This document shows, piece after piece, positions 20,034 through 30,872 of a DNA stretch of 64,000 nucleotides. The stretch is from Microglena sp. YARC. Its lineage: Eukaryota; Chlorophyta; Chlorophyceae; Chlamydomonadales; Chlamydomonadaceae. A model generated the notes under the pieces. The model ran no database searches, was not told the DNA's origin, and saw nothing but the letters and a program-made list of their open reading frames with translations. Position 1 is the stretch's first letter; every line of letters starts with the position of its first letter. The stretch covers positions 52,244,526-52,308,525 of the forward strand of contig CM039464.1 in NCBI GenBank assembly GCA_022414725.1, read 5' to 3'. A program made the position numbers and the translations under genes.

Positions 20034-21139
20034 ATCCTAAGAGTATCCAGGGTAGACTGGTGGGGTATAGTGTGGTGTCGAAGGCCTACCAGGTCTGGAT
20101 TCCAAAGTTGCACAAAGTGATTGAGGCTCGTGACGTGACCTTTTTGAGGGCACTGGCCCAGTGCCCGTCGATGGCAATTGGTGTATGATGGGAGTTCTTT
20201 TGCTTCTGGTTCTCCCTTGGCCGTCACTGAGGGGCGTACTGAACCGGCAGCATTAGAATATCTTCTACAGGACTCAGGGCAGATGGAAACAGATGTGGGA
20301 GCAGTTTTCCATATGAACCTACGTTCTCGGCAGGCTGCTGCCCCCAATGTCTCCCCTGTTTTTGTGCCTGACACTAAGACTGCGGAAATTATTCCGACTC
20401 GCTGCCTTCCATTCTCTATCCTCCCACCCTCTGTCCTGGCTGTTAGTGATTTAAGGGAGAAGGTGGAGCTAGCGGCCTAGATAAAATTGTAGAGACTCCT
20501 TTCCTTGTTAGTGGTAACCCATTGTTCGAGCCTGAGGTTCTGCAGCTTCCTATTGCTCGGGATGAGCAACTGCCTAGTGACTTAGGTAATGTTGACTCTA
20601 GTGATACAGCCAGTGATTCTACTCTAGCGTCTGCTATGAGCATGCCAGCCCCAGGTTGGATTGGGTTAGGTGATGTGGGAGATGCGCCGGACGTTCGACG
20701 TCCAGAGCTACCTCCTGGGAGAGTGATACAATCACTGCTCTCAAAGGTTACACCTCGGGAGCCTCGTCCACCCCTCTTCCTTCTGCTCTTGGAGTTAGAT
20801 CAAGTGGGAGGATGCGTGGGGAGGTTCCTGAGTTTGGTTTATTAGATGAATCGTATTGAAGCGATACCCTTCAGTACCAGATGTTACGGTTCCTGATGTT
20901 TTAGTTACTTCCCCTTCTCCTTCTATTGCTGGTGATACTTCTGATGAGGTGGAGCGATCCCCTCCATCCCCGTCTGTTGATGGTTCTGCAGAAGAGGTAC
21001 CAGAACCAGTTGGTGCTGCTTTTATCTCCATCCAGTGTGAGCTTTCTTATGCTCAAGCTATAGCGCTCGATAACCCTGAGAGGGAAGAGTGGCAGCTAGC
21101 AATGAGAGATGAAATCGCTTCCCTCGAGGGTCATGGTAC
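20034..21139 (+). pseudogene. pol: LTR-B integrase tail and variable linker
   Basis: Starts with the integrase-proximal RLVGYSVVSK segment, then a Ser/Pro/Asp-rich linker broken over several frames (e.g. 20178-20480, 20522-20845, 20856-21140). The last part carries NPEREEWQLAMRDEIASLE, the usual entry into the copia RT. No independent function is suggested. Confidence 0.6.
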
Positions 21140-22661
21140 TTGGATTCTGGAGCCTCATCCTGGGATGAGTACAGACTTATGTCTGCCAGATGGTTATTTA
21201 CTAAAAAGTTGGGTAAGGATGGAAGAGTGGAGCGCTACAAAGCGCGTTTTGTGGCTAGAGGTTACATGCAGCGTCCTGGTATTGAGTACGACCAGACTTT
21301 TGCTCCGGTCACCTCTAAAGCGACTTTGAGGGTGTTACTTGCAGGTGTTGTTCATCGTAAGATGTTCTCCAGGCAAATTGATGTGAAGACTGCATTCCTT
21401 CATGGAGTGATAGATCCCAACCTCAAATTGTACTTGAGGCAGCCTGACGGCTTCATCAAGGTTGGGCCTAATGGAAAACCCCTGTTTGTCGCATTGTGAA
21501 GAGCTTGTATGGATTGAAGCAGGCCCCTAGAGCTTGGCATGACAATGTCCTGCAGGTTCTTCGCCTTGCAGGTTTCCGACCGACGCTCTCTGATCCAGCA
21601 CTTTTTGTGCGCCTGGATGCTGATGGCCTGTGGTCCTGGGTCCTGACATATGTCGACGACTTTTGGATTGCTGTTGATGAGCTCGTGCTCTATGATGCAC
21701 TTATTACCATCTTGCGTAATAACGGGTGGGTTATTACAGAAATGGGAGTACCTGAACAGTTCCTCTCTTTGGACTGTAATGTTACCCTTGATGATGAGGG
21801 GCGGTGTGTGAAGATTGTACTCAGTCAGCATAATGCTATTAATGGGATGGTTGAGCGGTTCAAGCTTAATGCAGGGGAAGAGAAGTTGAAGGCTACGTCT
21901 GAGGTGCCCATGGTGTCTAAGTCAGTTACAGTTCATGCCATTGGCAGTCCTGTTCTACCTAACAACACTTTGTACGCATCTCTGGTTGGTAGCCTCATCT
22001 ACTTGTCCACGTGCACAAGACCTGATATTGCTTTTGCTGTTAGTCAACTTTCTAGATTCACAGCAGCACCTACTCAGGCTCACTGGAATGCAGCTCTGAG
22101 GGTTCTGGTGTACCTTCGCAAGCATACTTATATTGGTATTGCCTACACTCATGACCCAAAATTTGAGCTCCTTGCTTACAGTGATGCATCTTTTGGTGAG
22201 GATCCGGAGGACAGGAGATCTCAAACTGGTCTTGCTTTTCTAGCTTCTGGTGGAATTGTCAATTGGGTATCCAAGCGACAAATCACCCCTGCAGTTAGTA
22301 CTGGGGAAGCTGAGTATCAAGCTTTGGCTGGTTGTGCGAGGAAGTTCAGTGGCTCAAGCATCTTAGGGTAGACCTGGGATTGCCTGTTCACTTGATTACT
22401 ATCAAATGTGATGCCACGGTAGCTCTGTCCTGGACAGAGGACTACAAGCTTGAAAGCAAGGCTAAACACATAGATATAATGCATCACTACATCAAGGATT
22501 TGGTTCTAAGCCAGCGCATCGGTGTTACTAAGGTGCATACCTCCTTGCAGTTGGCTGATACTTTCACTAAGCCTCTCCCCGCAGAGGTTTTTTGGAGTAT
22601 GAATGGTATGCTTGGTTTGGTCAAGTACAAGCTTCGCCCTAGGTTTATTGATTTACAGTGA
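21140..22661 (+). pseudogene. pol: LTR-B reverse transcriptase and RNase H
   Basis: RT starts with ARWLFTKKLGKDGRVERYKA and RQIDVKTAFLHG (catalytic Asp), then a frameshift near 21490 leads into KSLYGLKQAPRAWHD and WVLTYVDDFWIAVDE with intact YVDD. RNase H follows: LLAYSDASFGEDPEDRRSQT, STGEAEYQALAGC, then a frameshift near 22345 and VQWLKHLRVDLG, KHIDIMHHYIKDLV, LADTFTKPLP. The end is TGA at 22659-22661. All catalytic residues I can place are present; the frameshifts prevent a full-length product. Confidence 0.88.
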
Positions 22662-23289
22662 TTTTTCTGCAGTTCAGGTTTGTGCTCTCTGCGGGAGTCG
22701 CGGGTTTCGATGCCCACCTGCGGTGATTTCAGAATATTAATTTGCTTCAGGTCTACTGCCCCTTGCTTCACCTCGAGTGTTGTACGACTCCAATCCTGTA
22801 GCGATGGTGAATGGGTATGTAGTTTGTATAGACCTGTCGCACTGGATTTTGGGGGTTGATTTTACCTCGAGTCTCTGGTCATGACTACCTCGCTGGTAGA
22901 TCTGTTTGGAATTATTCTTATTTTTTGTTTGATTTCCCCTTTTTTGGGTAGAAATTGCACCTGGTTTTGGGATTGTTACACCTGCGGTCCAAGGATGGAG
23001 CCTGCAAGGTCTGAGTAACTGTTTTACCTCTTTTAGCCCTGATTGGCGTAAATAGAGTTTGCTTCAGTTAGGTGGAGTGTGGTACTATTCTGCGCTCTTT
23101 CCCCTCCTTAGATGAACATTTAGGTTGGTTAAATCTTAGAATGATATTGGAAGTATCGGTGTCGCCCTTGAGGATGTCTCTCTCTATTAGATTTATTTTC
23201 TGCTTGCTTTTGAGTTTCAGATTTCTTTTTCGAAGTTTATTGTTAAAGGTTCGAAGGTATAATTTTCTTGACAGTTAGAACAGGTGAAG
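22662..23289 (+). other. LTR-B 3' non-coding region
   Basis: T-rich sequence between the RNase H stop and the 3' LTR. No ORF of note. The polypurine tract is weak (ACAGGTGAAG abutting the LTR). Confidence 0.6.
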
Positions 23290-23485
23290 TGTCAGCTTTA
23301 GCTGTTCATTGGTTCTACCTGGCCTATTGGCTACGCAACCTATCGCGTCTGTCCTTTCCCGTAACCTAAGGTTTTGGGGTTTGCCGTCAGGACTCCTCTC
23401 TCAAGAGGCGTCCCTCGGCTCTTTTAACTGTCCTGTTGTCTAAACACTTCGTTCCTGGTCTCCTCACGTCCCCTGAACTCTGTCA
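23290..23485 (+). repeat. LTR-B 3' LTR (196 bp)
   Basis: Pairs with 16868-17064. Followed by CAGGG, the right copy of the target duplication. Confidence 0.95.
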
Positions 23486-23490
23486 CAGGG

Positions 23491-23859
23491 CGCCATGAAG
23501 AAGTATTTTTTTGACACACACGCTATGAAGTTTCTTTTTGCCCTTACCCCCCCCCCCCCCCCCCAATTGGCTTAAAAGGCCAATATCTTCCTCACCAATA
23601 ATAATTGTGTAATGAAAGTAAGGTGCATACTGACCCTCACGCCGAGCTCTATCAGTTAGTCATCTTAAAACTTGGTTTGGCTTATGCATAAGTGTATAAG
23701 CGACCCCTGCCCCACCACCACCGCCACCCTAGCACAACTCCCCACCCACCCACCCCCCACTCACTCACAAAGTAACTCCGGTAACAATAGGTAAGCTGCA
23801 TGCAACTCAGCTGGTACTAGTGAGTTTAATCTGCATTTACATTTTTTACTTAGTGTAGT
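23491..23859. other. Inter-element sequence, C-tract, no gene
   Basis: Contains a C16-17 run near 23549-23564 and CCACC-rich microsatellite around 23710-23765. Nothing else recognised. Confidence 0.6.
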
Positions 23860-24125
23860 TCAGGTGTAGTTCATAAATGTAGCAGCTGGTGGAACACCGG
23901 ACAGTGGCTTGAAGAACTTGGAAAGGGGGGAAATGCCAGACTTGGACGCCTTGGCTGCCATGCACTGCTTGCTGGCCTGGTGCGACTTAAGGCTTGCCTT
24001 GTTGCTGGGAGGGCACTGGACCACGGCATTGCAGATGTTGCAAGTTGTTGTCAAGGGCTCGGGTGCGGAAGGCGCCTCGGCTCGAGTTGTGGGAGATTTG
24101 GCCTGGGCTGCTCTAGCCTCGGCTC
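23860..24125 (-). CDS. BED-type zinc-finger-like ORF fragment
   Basis: On the minus strand a frame open from just after a TGA near 24125 to a stop at 23860 has no ATG upstream of its finger. It contains CNICNAVVQC...KASLKSH...KQC, a C-x2-C...H-x5-C pattern like BED fingers, preceded by Ala/Pro-rich sequence and followed by LSKFFKPLSG. BED fingers sit at the N-terminus of many hAT-type transposases. LTR-C inserted 30 bp upstream of this frame, so it may be a truncated transposase exon. I cannot confirm the family. Confidence 0.35.
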
Positions 24126-24156
24126 AGCCCTGGCCATGACCTTGACCTTTTTTTTT

Positions 24157-24403
24157 TGTTATTCACCAGGTTTCACCGGCTCACCTAGAGTGACTTAGAG
24201 TGCACAGGACTACCTCCCTGCTGCTCTGTACTGCGATGCCGTTGCCAGCTATGGCACGGACTCTGATGCCGGTACCCTGAGGTGCCGCGCCATCTCAGTA
24301 CTTCCTCCTAGCGCATTGATCGAATGCTTATCTAACTGTAAAGATCTTATCCTTACCGTCTTCCCCTCGTCTCTGTGCTCTGCACATACTCCGGAAATTC
24401 ACA
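24157..24403 (+). repeat. LTR-C 5' LTR (247 bp)
   Basis: TG...CA termini. Differs from 28788-29034 at five positions (98%). Confidence 0.95.
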
Positions 24404-24417
24404 GGTTACGGTCCCAT
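24404..24417 (+). promoter_or_regulatory. LTR-C primer-binding-site candidate
   Basis: GGTTACGGTCCCAT at the LTR edge, the GGTTAY start shared by the other elements. Confidence 0.6.
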
Positions 24418-24945
24418 TCGCTTTAGATTGTCCTTGCTTGACGGTATTCCGAGCTGAAGGACATTTTGATTGTTGTCGCGCAGAGCGGATCAATTGAAAG
24501 GATTGAGTAAGGCTCTCCACCCGACAAGAACCTCCCCGCTGGGACACCACTCTTGTGCGGTATATCATCCGCGTATCCGGAGTGATCCTGCTCCATTGAG
24601 CCTCAAGCTGTCGTCCAGCACACCCCACTGACAACCATCTTCACCACCACTGCGCCCCCCACCCCCTTCCTATCTCCCACGTCCCGTTGGGTAAGCAACC
24701 TCAGCCACCTCTCAACCACCTCCTGACCTATCACCTCTCAAGATCTCTCCCCAGTTGGCCTCCACCACCAACCCTTCCCCCTCCCAAACCCTCCTCACAC
24801 CCCCAACCCGTTGCTTGCAACCTCCACATTCCCTTTCCCCTCAAATACCCGTCCCCAGATCTCGAGTTTTATCATACTCCGATCTCCTACTCCCGAATCC
24901 CGTTTTCCCCTCAACTTGTGTTTTGCCTTGCACCGAAGCATCGCC
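24418..24945 (+). other. LTR-C leader, non-coding
   Basis: C-rich leader of ~530 bp, dominated by CCACC/CTCCC words toward gag. No coding content recognised. Confidence 0.5.
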
Positions 24946-25140
24946 ATGGACATGCCGCAATACCCCAAGTTCGACGGTAAGGGAACACTTGAAACCTTTG
25001 CAACCTGGTACAAGGACATGACCAGCCCTATGCTGGACAACTTCTGCAGGCACTCGGTGCTTGATGGAGACAGAGATTTCATTCCGCTATATATCAGAGC
25101 CGAAAGACGGCATGCATTATCTTACCTCGCCCGAGAGTAA
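24946..25140 (+). pseudogene. gag: LTR-C gag N-terminal fragment
   Basis: ATG 24946 in a good context (GCCATGG) starts MDMPQYPKFDGKGTLETFAT, where YPKFDGKG..ETFATWYKDM matches the F-x-G-x(n)-W pattern of copia Gag. The frame stops at TAA 25138-25140, after LSYLARE. The continuation probably lies in another frame. Confidence 0.6.
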
Positions 25141-25163
25141 AATCACTGCGATCAGCAACTTTA

Positions 25164-25985
25164 TTGCTATATATGGACCACATTTGCAACTCAGTCCATT
25201 CATCCATAGCTGCTGATCTTCGTGACCGCACTAACAATGCGGCATCTGCCTTGCGTTACCTGAGAACCGAGTATGGATCAGGGTTCATGCTAGTTCCCCC
25301 TATCCAAACTCCAATTCCCACTACTCTCAAATCCCTAAACTTCTCCCGCCACTCCATCCATTGCAATGCAGCACTCCCCGTTCGCAGAGCATCCAGGTCT
25401 CCCTCTGACCGGAATGCGCCACCTCCACCGCCATTCGTGAATGCTCCACCACCACCACCGAAGATGCCGCTGTGTCCCAATGATCCTCTTGCCCTCTGCC
25501 CCCTGGACGACGCCAAACTCAAGGCCCAACTCCGCAAGAGCGCAGAGAAAATACTGGAGAAGGATCCCAACTGGTTCAAGGACATCCAAGAAGGTCGCTA
25601 CAAAGCGCAACCTCAACCTCCTCCAGGCCCATCCAGGCCGATTCCTACAGACCAGCCGACTGCGACTGGTGTCCCCTCATCAGCGGGCAAGGAATTCTGG
25701 ATTGGCGAGGATGACCCTGCTGGGACGTCTGATCAACCTGAAGACCAGGCATCTGCTGCACCTAAGGTGCCCCCTGTCCACCCGGATGCCCATCTGCCTG
25801 GATGGTATCCAGAGTGGAAAGAGGACTTGATCAAAGAGCGGGACGCCATGATTGAGGGTACGATCTCCAGTATCCTGCCCTATCCTGCTGATGATCTCCG
25901 TGTCCTTCACACTGCCTCAGAGATAGGAAACTCCCCCACTCTGCAGAACACCCACAGTAGTGGGGACCAACATACAAGACCATGA
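25164..25985 (+). pseudogene. gag: LTR-C gag middle region
   Basis: VHSSIAADLRDRTNNAAS and ALRYLRTEYGSG match the helical Gag core of LTR-A (ALY/RYL-x-x-E-x-G). Then a Pro-rich stretch, LKAQLRKSAEKILEKDPNWF, and the first copies of a repeated peptide containing SEIGNSPTLQNTHSSGD. The frame ends at 25985 inside that repeat; later copies read in a neighbouring frame. Confidence 0.5.
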
Positions 25986-26175
25986 TCCCACTCCTGATGC
26001 TGACCCTGTCCTTCACACTGTCTCAGAGATAGGAAACTCCCCCACTCTGCAGAACACCCACAGTAGTGGGGACCTACAAGACCATGATCCCACTCCTGAT
26101 GCTGACCCTGTCCTCCACACTGTCTCAGAGATAGGAAACTCCCCCACTTTGCAGAACACCCACAGTAGTGGGGAC
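25902..26175 (+). repeat. LTR-C coding tandem repeat, 3 x ~100 bp
   Basis: Three copies starting at about 25902, 26009 and 26110, each encoding HTVSEIGNSPTLQNTHSSGD followed by a variable Asp-rich spacer (DHDPTPDADP). LTR-A has the related HTASEIGQYPPTH repeat at the matching place. Confidence 0.85.
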
Positions 26176-26272
26176 CAAGAAGATGCAACTTCTGATCCGG
26201 ATATCCCTGAACACCCATCCGGCACTACGATTATTATATGTGTTTCTATCCCTCTCAACCCATGGCACATAA

Positions 26273-27328
26273 TTGACTGGGTACTCAGTTCTGATTCCAT
26301 CCATCACCTTACCTACAACAAGCATGCATGCACTCATCAGAATCACACCTCTCTATCCTCCAGTACCAGTGTTCTTCCCAGGACATCCCCATCCACGTAT
26401 GTGCTCCTCCACAGGCACAGCTGTTGTCCAAGCAAGGAATGGCCTGGTCTTGACCCTCAAGGATGTTCATATATGCCCCATTGATAGTGACCCCATGCCA
26501 CTCATTATCCCACACACTGGCATTCCAATGCAACTCATAAGCATCCCAGCTATGATGAGACAAGATGATGCCCTTACTCTTTCTTTGGATGATTCCCAGG
26601 CTACCCTATGCCTCCCCTTCCAAGAAGACGATGAGCCTGGACCATCACTCCAGCCTGTCCTGATCTGCCCCAACAGTGCAAAGGGGGAAGTTTATGCCAC
26701 AGATGTATTCTACCCCAAGCCTACTGATCATCCAGATCACGACAGGCCAGTTGACCCATGGTACCTGAACCCTAACGTCATGGTACATCATTTATGCTCG
26801 GCAGGAAGAGCTAAGTGGACTCAACGGTTCAAGGCCTCTGCAGACCGCCTACATGAACTGGTATCACCCACTCCTCCTCCTCCTCCTTCATCGTCACCGC
26901 CAGCCCATGTTCCTCCTCCTCACTATCCACCACCTCAACCAGCTCCTGTCTCTTCTCCACCCTCCACTTCTTCTGACCCTGCACAGTCTACCTCTACAAG
27001 TCCTATCCCAGCTTCCCCCCGCCATACTAGGAAGAGAGACCAGAGAAAGCCAGATATGACATGCTGGAACTGTGATGGATTTGGACATTCCTCAACACAG
27101 TGCCCCTCACCAAACACAGACTTGGCTTATAAACCACCCCTGGACCCCCTTCTCAAGCCCAAGCCAACAGGTCCTCCTGTACCAGTGTCTTCAGCACCAT
27201 CTGAGCATAGAGCTCCTGCCACTGTCAAGTACCAGAAGAAATCCAATGGTGAGCCTTCCCCAGACTGCCTGCCTGTACTGGTCAGACTGCCACAGAGAAG
27301 CAGGATATGTAGAGACCATTCCAGATAG
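26273..27328 (+). pseudogene. LTR-C protease-like segment and CCHC knuckle
   Basis: GTAVVQARNGLVLTLKDVHI, QLISIPAMMRQDDALTLS and CLP...GEVYATDVFY follow the second half of a copia-type protease domain. The expected active-site block appears just upstream in another frame (DWVLSSDSIHHLTYNK), with D-S but no Gly. Further along, after a Pro/Ser-rich tract, lies CWNCDGFGHSSTQC (about 27061-27102), a canonical CCHC knuckle. The order protease then knuckle is the reverse of LTR-A. Ends at 27328. Confidence 0.5.
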
Positions 27329-27461
27329 TGTCCCTAGCTGTAGCCAGGATGATGATGACATAGATGTTGCTAAACAGCTGGCCAACATGAAAGCATCAAT
27401 GATGGAGATATATAAGAAAAGGTACCCATATGTAGCCAGCCAGCAGGCAATCCAGCCACCA

Positions 27462-27575
27462 GTAGAGCCACCAGTAGACGGAGCCACCAGTAGATCCACC
27501 AGTAAAGCCACCAGTTGAGCCACCAGTAGAGCCACCAGTAGAACCACCAGTAGAGCCACCAGTAGAGCAACCTGT
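27462..27575 (+). repeat. 12-bp coding repeat (CCACCAGTAGAG)n
   Basis: About nine units of the dodecamer, in frame as P-V-E-P or out of frame as A-T-S-R-S-T. It separates the CCHC region from the C-terminal ORF and probably expanded by slippage. Confidence 0.85.
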
Positions 27576-27642
27576 AGATCCACCTACAGCGCTGGCCACT
27601 GCCATCCAATCCCTATTCAAAGAGGACATACTCCTCCAGACC

Positions 27643-28369
27643 ATGGTCCCCACTAGCATCACAGACTTCTCTCCAGGTAGCACACCTACCACCTCAGAAC
27701 CAGGTTCCCAAGCTGACATACAGAACAATGCCCACATGCCTGCTGTCAGTTACACACTTGAGAACCACCAGGAGGGATACTACCCCCTGGGGGAACTGAT
27801 GGAAATATTAGATCACATGGTGCTCTTGCCCACCCCACCCTGCATAGTCAACATGCTCAGGGTCCCCTTGTACACCTTGATTCACGATTTATATGCAAAG
27901 TACAGGCACCTGAGGTTCCTTTCAAACCAAGTCTGGAGAGACCAGGATATGCCCACCAACCCTGCCTCTGTCATTGCCCCTATCCACATGCACTCTAAGC
28001 TTCTGGCCACCCTCATATATAAGTATGACACCTGTTCAGCTAGCATGAAAGGTAGGTTGAAGTGGACCATCTGCCTGCAGGCAGCCATGGTTAGTGCCTA
28101 CTGCAATGCAGCCCACAGGCAGCCAGGGCTCCTCATGCAGTCCCATCAGATCAGGACAGATGAAGAGCCCAGTCCTATTCTGATATATGTTGATGATGCC
28201 ATAATGCCCTGGAACCAGCAAGACTGTTTCATCCTCAACTTCTGCCCTCGCTCCTGTCTTCCACTCTGACCCTTCAGCTGACCTGTGGGATGACCTGCAC
28301 CAGGCCATCACAACTAGGCTAAAGAGAGATGGGTTCTACCAGATCCCATACCCAGTCGATGACACCTGA
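27643..28369 (+). pseudogene. LTR-C C-terminal ORF, unknown function (shared with LTR-A)
   Basis: 208 codons open from 27643 (MVPTSITDFS) to 28269, containing IAPIHMHSKLLATLIYKY and RLKWTICLQAAMVSAYCNA. This lines up with YSPIIKHNS... and LQWAICLQAAMVNAHAH of LTR-A. After an indel near 28215 the tail (LWDDLHQAITTRLKRDGF, ending TGA 28367-28369) matches SFDQLFAQICQQLDLDGF of LTR-A. No known domain recognised. The sequence LIYVDDAIMPW includes YVDD but has no other RT motif around it. Confidence 0.55.
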
Positions 28370-28787
28370 GCACCTGAGTTAGTAGCCAGCCAGCAGTTGA
28401 TAAATTGATAGTTTATATCTGATCTCCTATAGTTTCTTAGATTTGAATTTCCACCATTCACATCTATCACCTAAATTCTAGATTCCCTGACAGACCCAAG
28501 ATCCGGACTTTTCCTAGATATTGATTGATTGCACCTTGACTGTCTGCTTTCTTCTATTTTAGTTTAAGACCTGAACAGAGATCCTGTCCCACAGGATATT
28601 CCTGAACCTCCTCTCCTTCACCTGAGACCCTTTCTGCCTGGCCTGTTAAGCCAGTCTACCAGTCAGCCCAAGTTTTATCATTCAAAGCATAGCTGCTTAT
28701 GAATATTTAAAGTCTCTCTAGTTTTTCTTTTAACTCCTATAATTCCAGGAATTCTCCAACATGAAGAATACCAGGAATTGGGGGGGA
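28370..28787 (+). promoter_or_regulatory. LTR-C 3' non-coding region, 3' motif and polypurine tract
   Basis: AT-rich region without ORFs. It ends CCAGGAATTCTCCAAC, GAAGAATACCAGGAATTG and GGGGGGGA immediately before the 3' LTR at 28788, the same arrangement as in LTR-A and in the fragments at 36469-36510 and 62572-62615. Confidence 0.85.
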
Positions 28788-29034
28788 TGTTATTCACCGG
28801 GTTTCACCGGCTCACCTAGAGTGACTTAGAGTGCACATGACTACCTCCCTTCTGCACTGTACTGCGATGCCGTTGCCAGCTATGGCACGGACTCTGATGC
28901 CGGTACCCTGAGGTGCCGCGCCATCTCAGTACTTCCTCCTAGCGCATTGATCGAATGCTTATCTAACTGTAAAGATCTTATCCTTACCGTCTTCCCCTCG
29001 TCTCTGTGATCTGCACATACTCCGGAAATTCACA
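28788..29034 (+). repeat. LTR-C 3' LTR (247 bp)
   Basis: Pairs with 24157-24403. Confidence 0.95.
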
Positions 29035-30215
29035 TATTTTCATCCGTTGCTGTAAGCAAGCGCGGATTCCTGCTGCTTAAGCTTCCAACTGCTAAGACGG
29101 GAACTCGTCGGCTCTGGTAGTGAAGTTCTGGTTGGCGTCCAGACTGGATGTACCTTCCAGTACATCCACTTAATTACACCCTGGGTCTAATCGAGCAACG
29201 ACTTCAGATTGGTAACGCTTTCGTCAAGGCGTTTTCAATGGTGTGCTGCACGTTCGATTCTGGCCACAGACGAAGAAGTTGTGAAGAAATTTTGAGATTG
29301 GTCTCGCCCCCCCCTCCCCCCTCCCCCCCCCCCCCCTTTGGGACCCCCCTATATCTCAGCCCCCTGACCCCCTTTTCACTTGTTTCAACGGTTTCGGGTT
29401 CTGCGACCAAATCTGTGACGATTAACAGCGTGCGCCTCCCCACATACGTTTTGATGGCCCCCTTAAATCCATATATTATTTTTCAATCATCATCGATATC
29501 ACTCATCAACCTAGACCATCAACCATCAATCATCATCAATAATCAACCTAGACCATCAACCATCAATCATCATCAATCATCAACCATCACCAGTCACCAA
29601 TCACCATCATCACCACCATCATCATCATCATCATCGAATTTCCCCCCAGGTGCAAGACTTCCCAGGCGGCGCACAAGAGGTCAATTGACTAAACAGGCGA
29701 AGAAGGGGCTCCCATTTATCTGCAGCAGAACAGGGGGCTGAAGCAGAATATGTACAATATTTGTGACTTGGCGGCTGCCCTCCTTGACAAGAAAAGGGAC
29801 ACTCATGCATGTTCTTCACTTGTTGACTGAGCACTTCGACAAGAAGCCATACTTCCTAAGTGAGTAAGTTTGTACTTAGTTGTTTGGCTGTTTGTTTTTT
29901 GTCGTGTGCGGGTGCGGTGTTTGTTTGCCTGATCATTTTGTGTGGTGGGCGGGTATTCGTGAGTTCGCAGCTTGCGCCTAACCACGATTATATGCACGAC
30001 TAATTCATACAAAAGCATGAATGCTTTTTAACACTGGTTGCCATCTTGTTTGTATCAAAAACCCATCACTATCATTGTTGCTGCATCTTGTACGTTCTGG
30101 TTTGTAAGATCATGTTGCTCATTCTAGCAACCACACTACCTGCCCTACAGCCACATAAAACACTTGTTACTATATGTTGCATTAGTTAAATTACAAATAC
30201 CTTTCATCACAATTG
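29035..30215. other. Inter-element sequence with C-tract and ATCA repeats
   Basis: Holds a C-rich run (about 29308-29337) and a long ATCATCAATC/AACCATC microsatellite (about 29480-29636). A frame spanning 29148-29741 is open mostly because of these repeats. The right end (to 30215) is AT-rich and featureless. No gene supported. Confidence 0.6.
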
Positions 30216-30220
30216 AGGTC

Positions 30221-30563
30221 TATCAGCCTTAATACACGCCAGAGAGTGGACAGAGATGCTTGCAGCGGTCAGACGCGCCAATGTATACACGGAGACGAGA
30301 ATAACGTTACAAGCACTGGAGACCCATCAAGGGGCACCAGTGGAGGAAAGGAGGGCGGCAGCCTGAAACCTAAGGGTACAGGCTAGACAGCGCGTGTCAT
30401 GAGATCCGGTGACGCAGCCAACAGGAAGCTGTCACTGTGTCATGAGGAATGACAGAGTCTACGGGAAGCTGACACAGGGCTGTCTGGACCGATAGTTCTA
30501 AGGAAGTACATAAGTAGTCACCAAGTCATAAAACGAGTGAGAGCACCGCAATTCATGCTGATA
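30221..30563 (-). repeat. LTR-D 3' LTR (343 bp)
   Basis: Read on the minus strand it begins TATCAGCATGAATTGCGG and ends GGCTGATA. About 97.7% identical to 45440-45782. Confidence 0.95.
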
Positions 30564-30872
30564 CTCCACCTATGACGCAGGTGACATACAATACTACTAC
30601 TCCACCTATGGAACTGGGGACATAGAACTATATGTAACAGAATTAAAAGAAAAATCGAAGAACTCCGAATTTCGAGAGAACTTCAAATGAAACCCAAAGG
30701 GTAAAAGGAAGGAATGAAACAAGGCAAAAACAAAATTTTGCCAAGCTAGAAAAGGATGAAAACACCGAATATCAAAGATGGGTAACAACGGTATAGAAAA
30801 CCCGATCCGGGAATAGGAACCTAATGCCAAACAATGATAACCAAAGAAACCGACGTAACCAAAAAAAATACC
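30564..30872 (-). other. LTR-D 3' non-coding region and polypurine tract
   Basis: On the minus strand it ends CATAGGTGGAG next to the LTR, a weak polypurine tract. The same block is found in LTR-E and LTR-F, including two copies of a CACCTGxGTCATAGGTGGAG-like unit. Confidence 0.7.

Larger units (their letters stand above)
16868..23485 (+). mobile_element. LTR-B: Ty1/copia retrotransposon, 6,618 bp, damaged ORFs
   Basis: LTRs of 197 and 196 bp (16868-17064, 23290-23485) start TGTCAGCTTTAGC and end GAACTCTGTCA. They differ by one G in a homopolymer and one substitution. The duplication CAGGG (16863-16867 and 23486-23490) is perfect. Domain order is Gag, zinc knuckle, protease, integrase, RT, RNase H, the Ty1/copia order. 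At least seven frameshifts or stops interrupt the reading frames despite the ~99% LTR identity. Confidence 0.95.
24157..29034 (+). mobile_element. LTR-C: gag-only LTR retrotransposon, 4,878 bp
   Basis: LTRs of 247 bp (24157-24403, 28788-29034) start TGTTATTCACC and end GGAAATTCACA; I count five differences. The flanks TTTTT and TATTT are only 4/5 alike, so the target duplication is imperfect or eroded. TTGGGGGGGA abuts the 3' LTR. Gag pieces, a protease-like segment, a CCHC knuckle and a C-terminal ORF are present; integrase, RT and RNase H are absent. It shares its plan, internal peptide repeat and C-terminal ORF with LTR-A, but its LTR sequence is different. Confidence 0.93.

Noticed and set aside
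25335..27737. Minus-strand ORFs in LTR-C (poly Trp-Trp, Leu-Val repeats)
   Set aside because: They are antisense to the 12-bp coding repeat and Pro-rich gag segments.
28150..28230. YVDD in the LTR-C C-terminal ORF (LIYVDDAIMPW) as an RT remnant
   Set aside because: No other RT motif (LDxKTAF, GLKQAPR) lies nearby, and LTR-A lacks it at the aligned position. Likely chance.
24152..29039. Perfect target duplication for LTR-C
   Set aside because: The flanks are TTTTT and TATTT. One mismatch in a T-rich context is not convincing, so I did not claim it.
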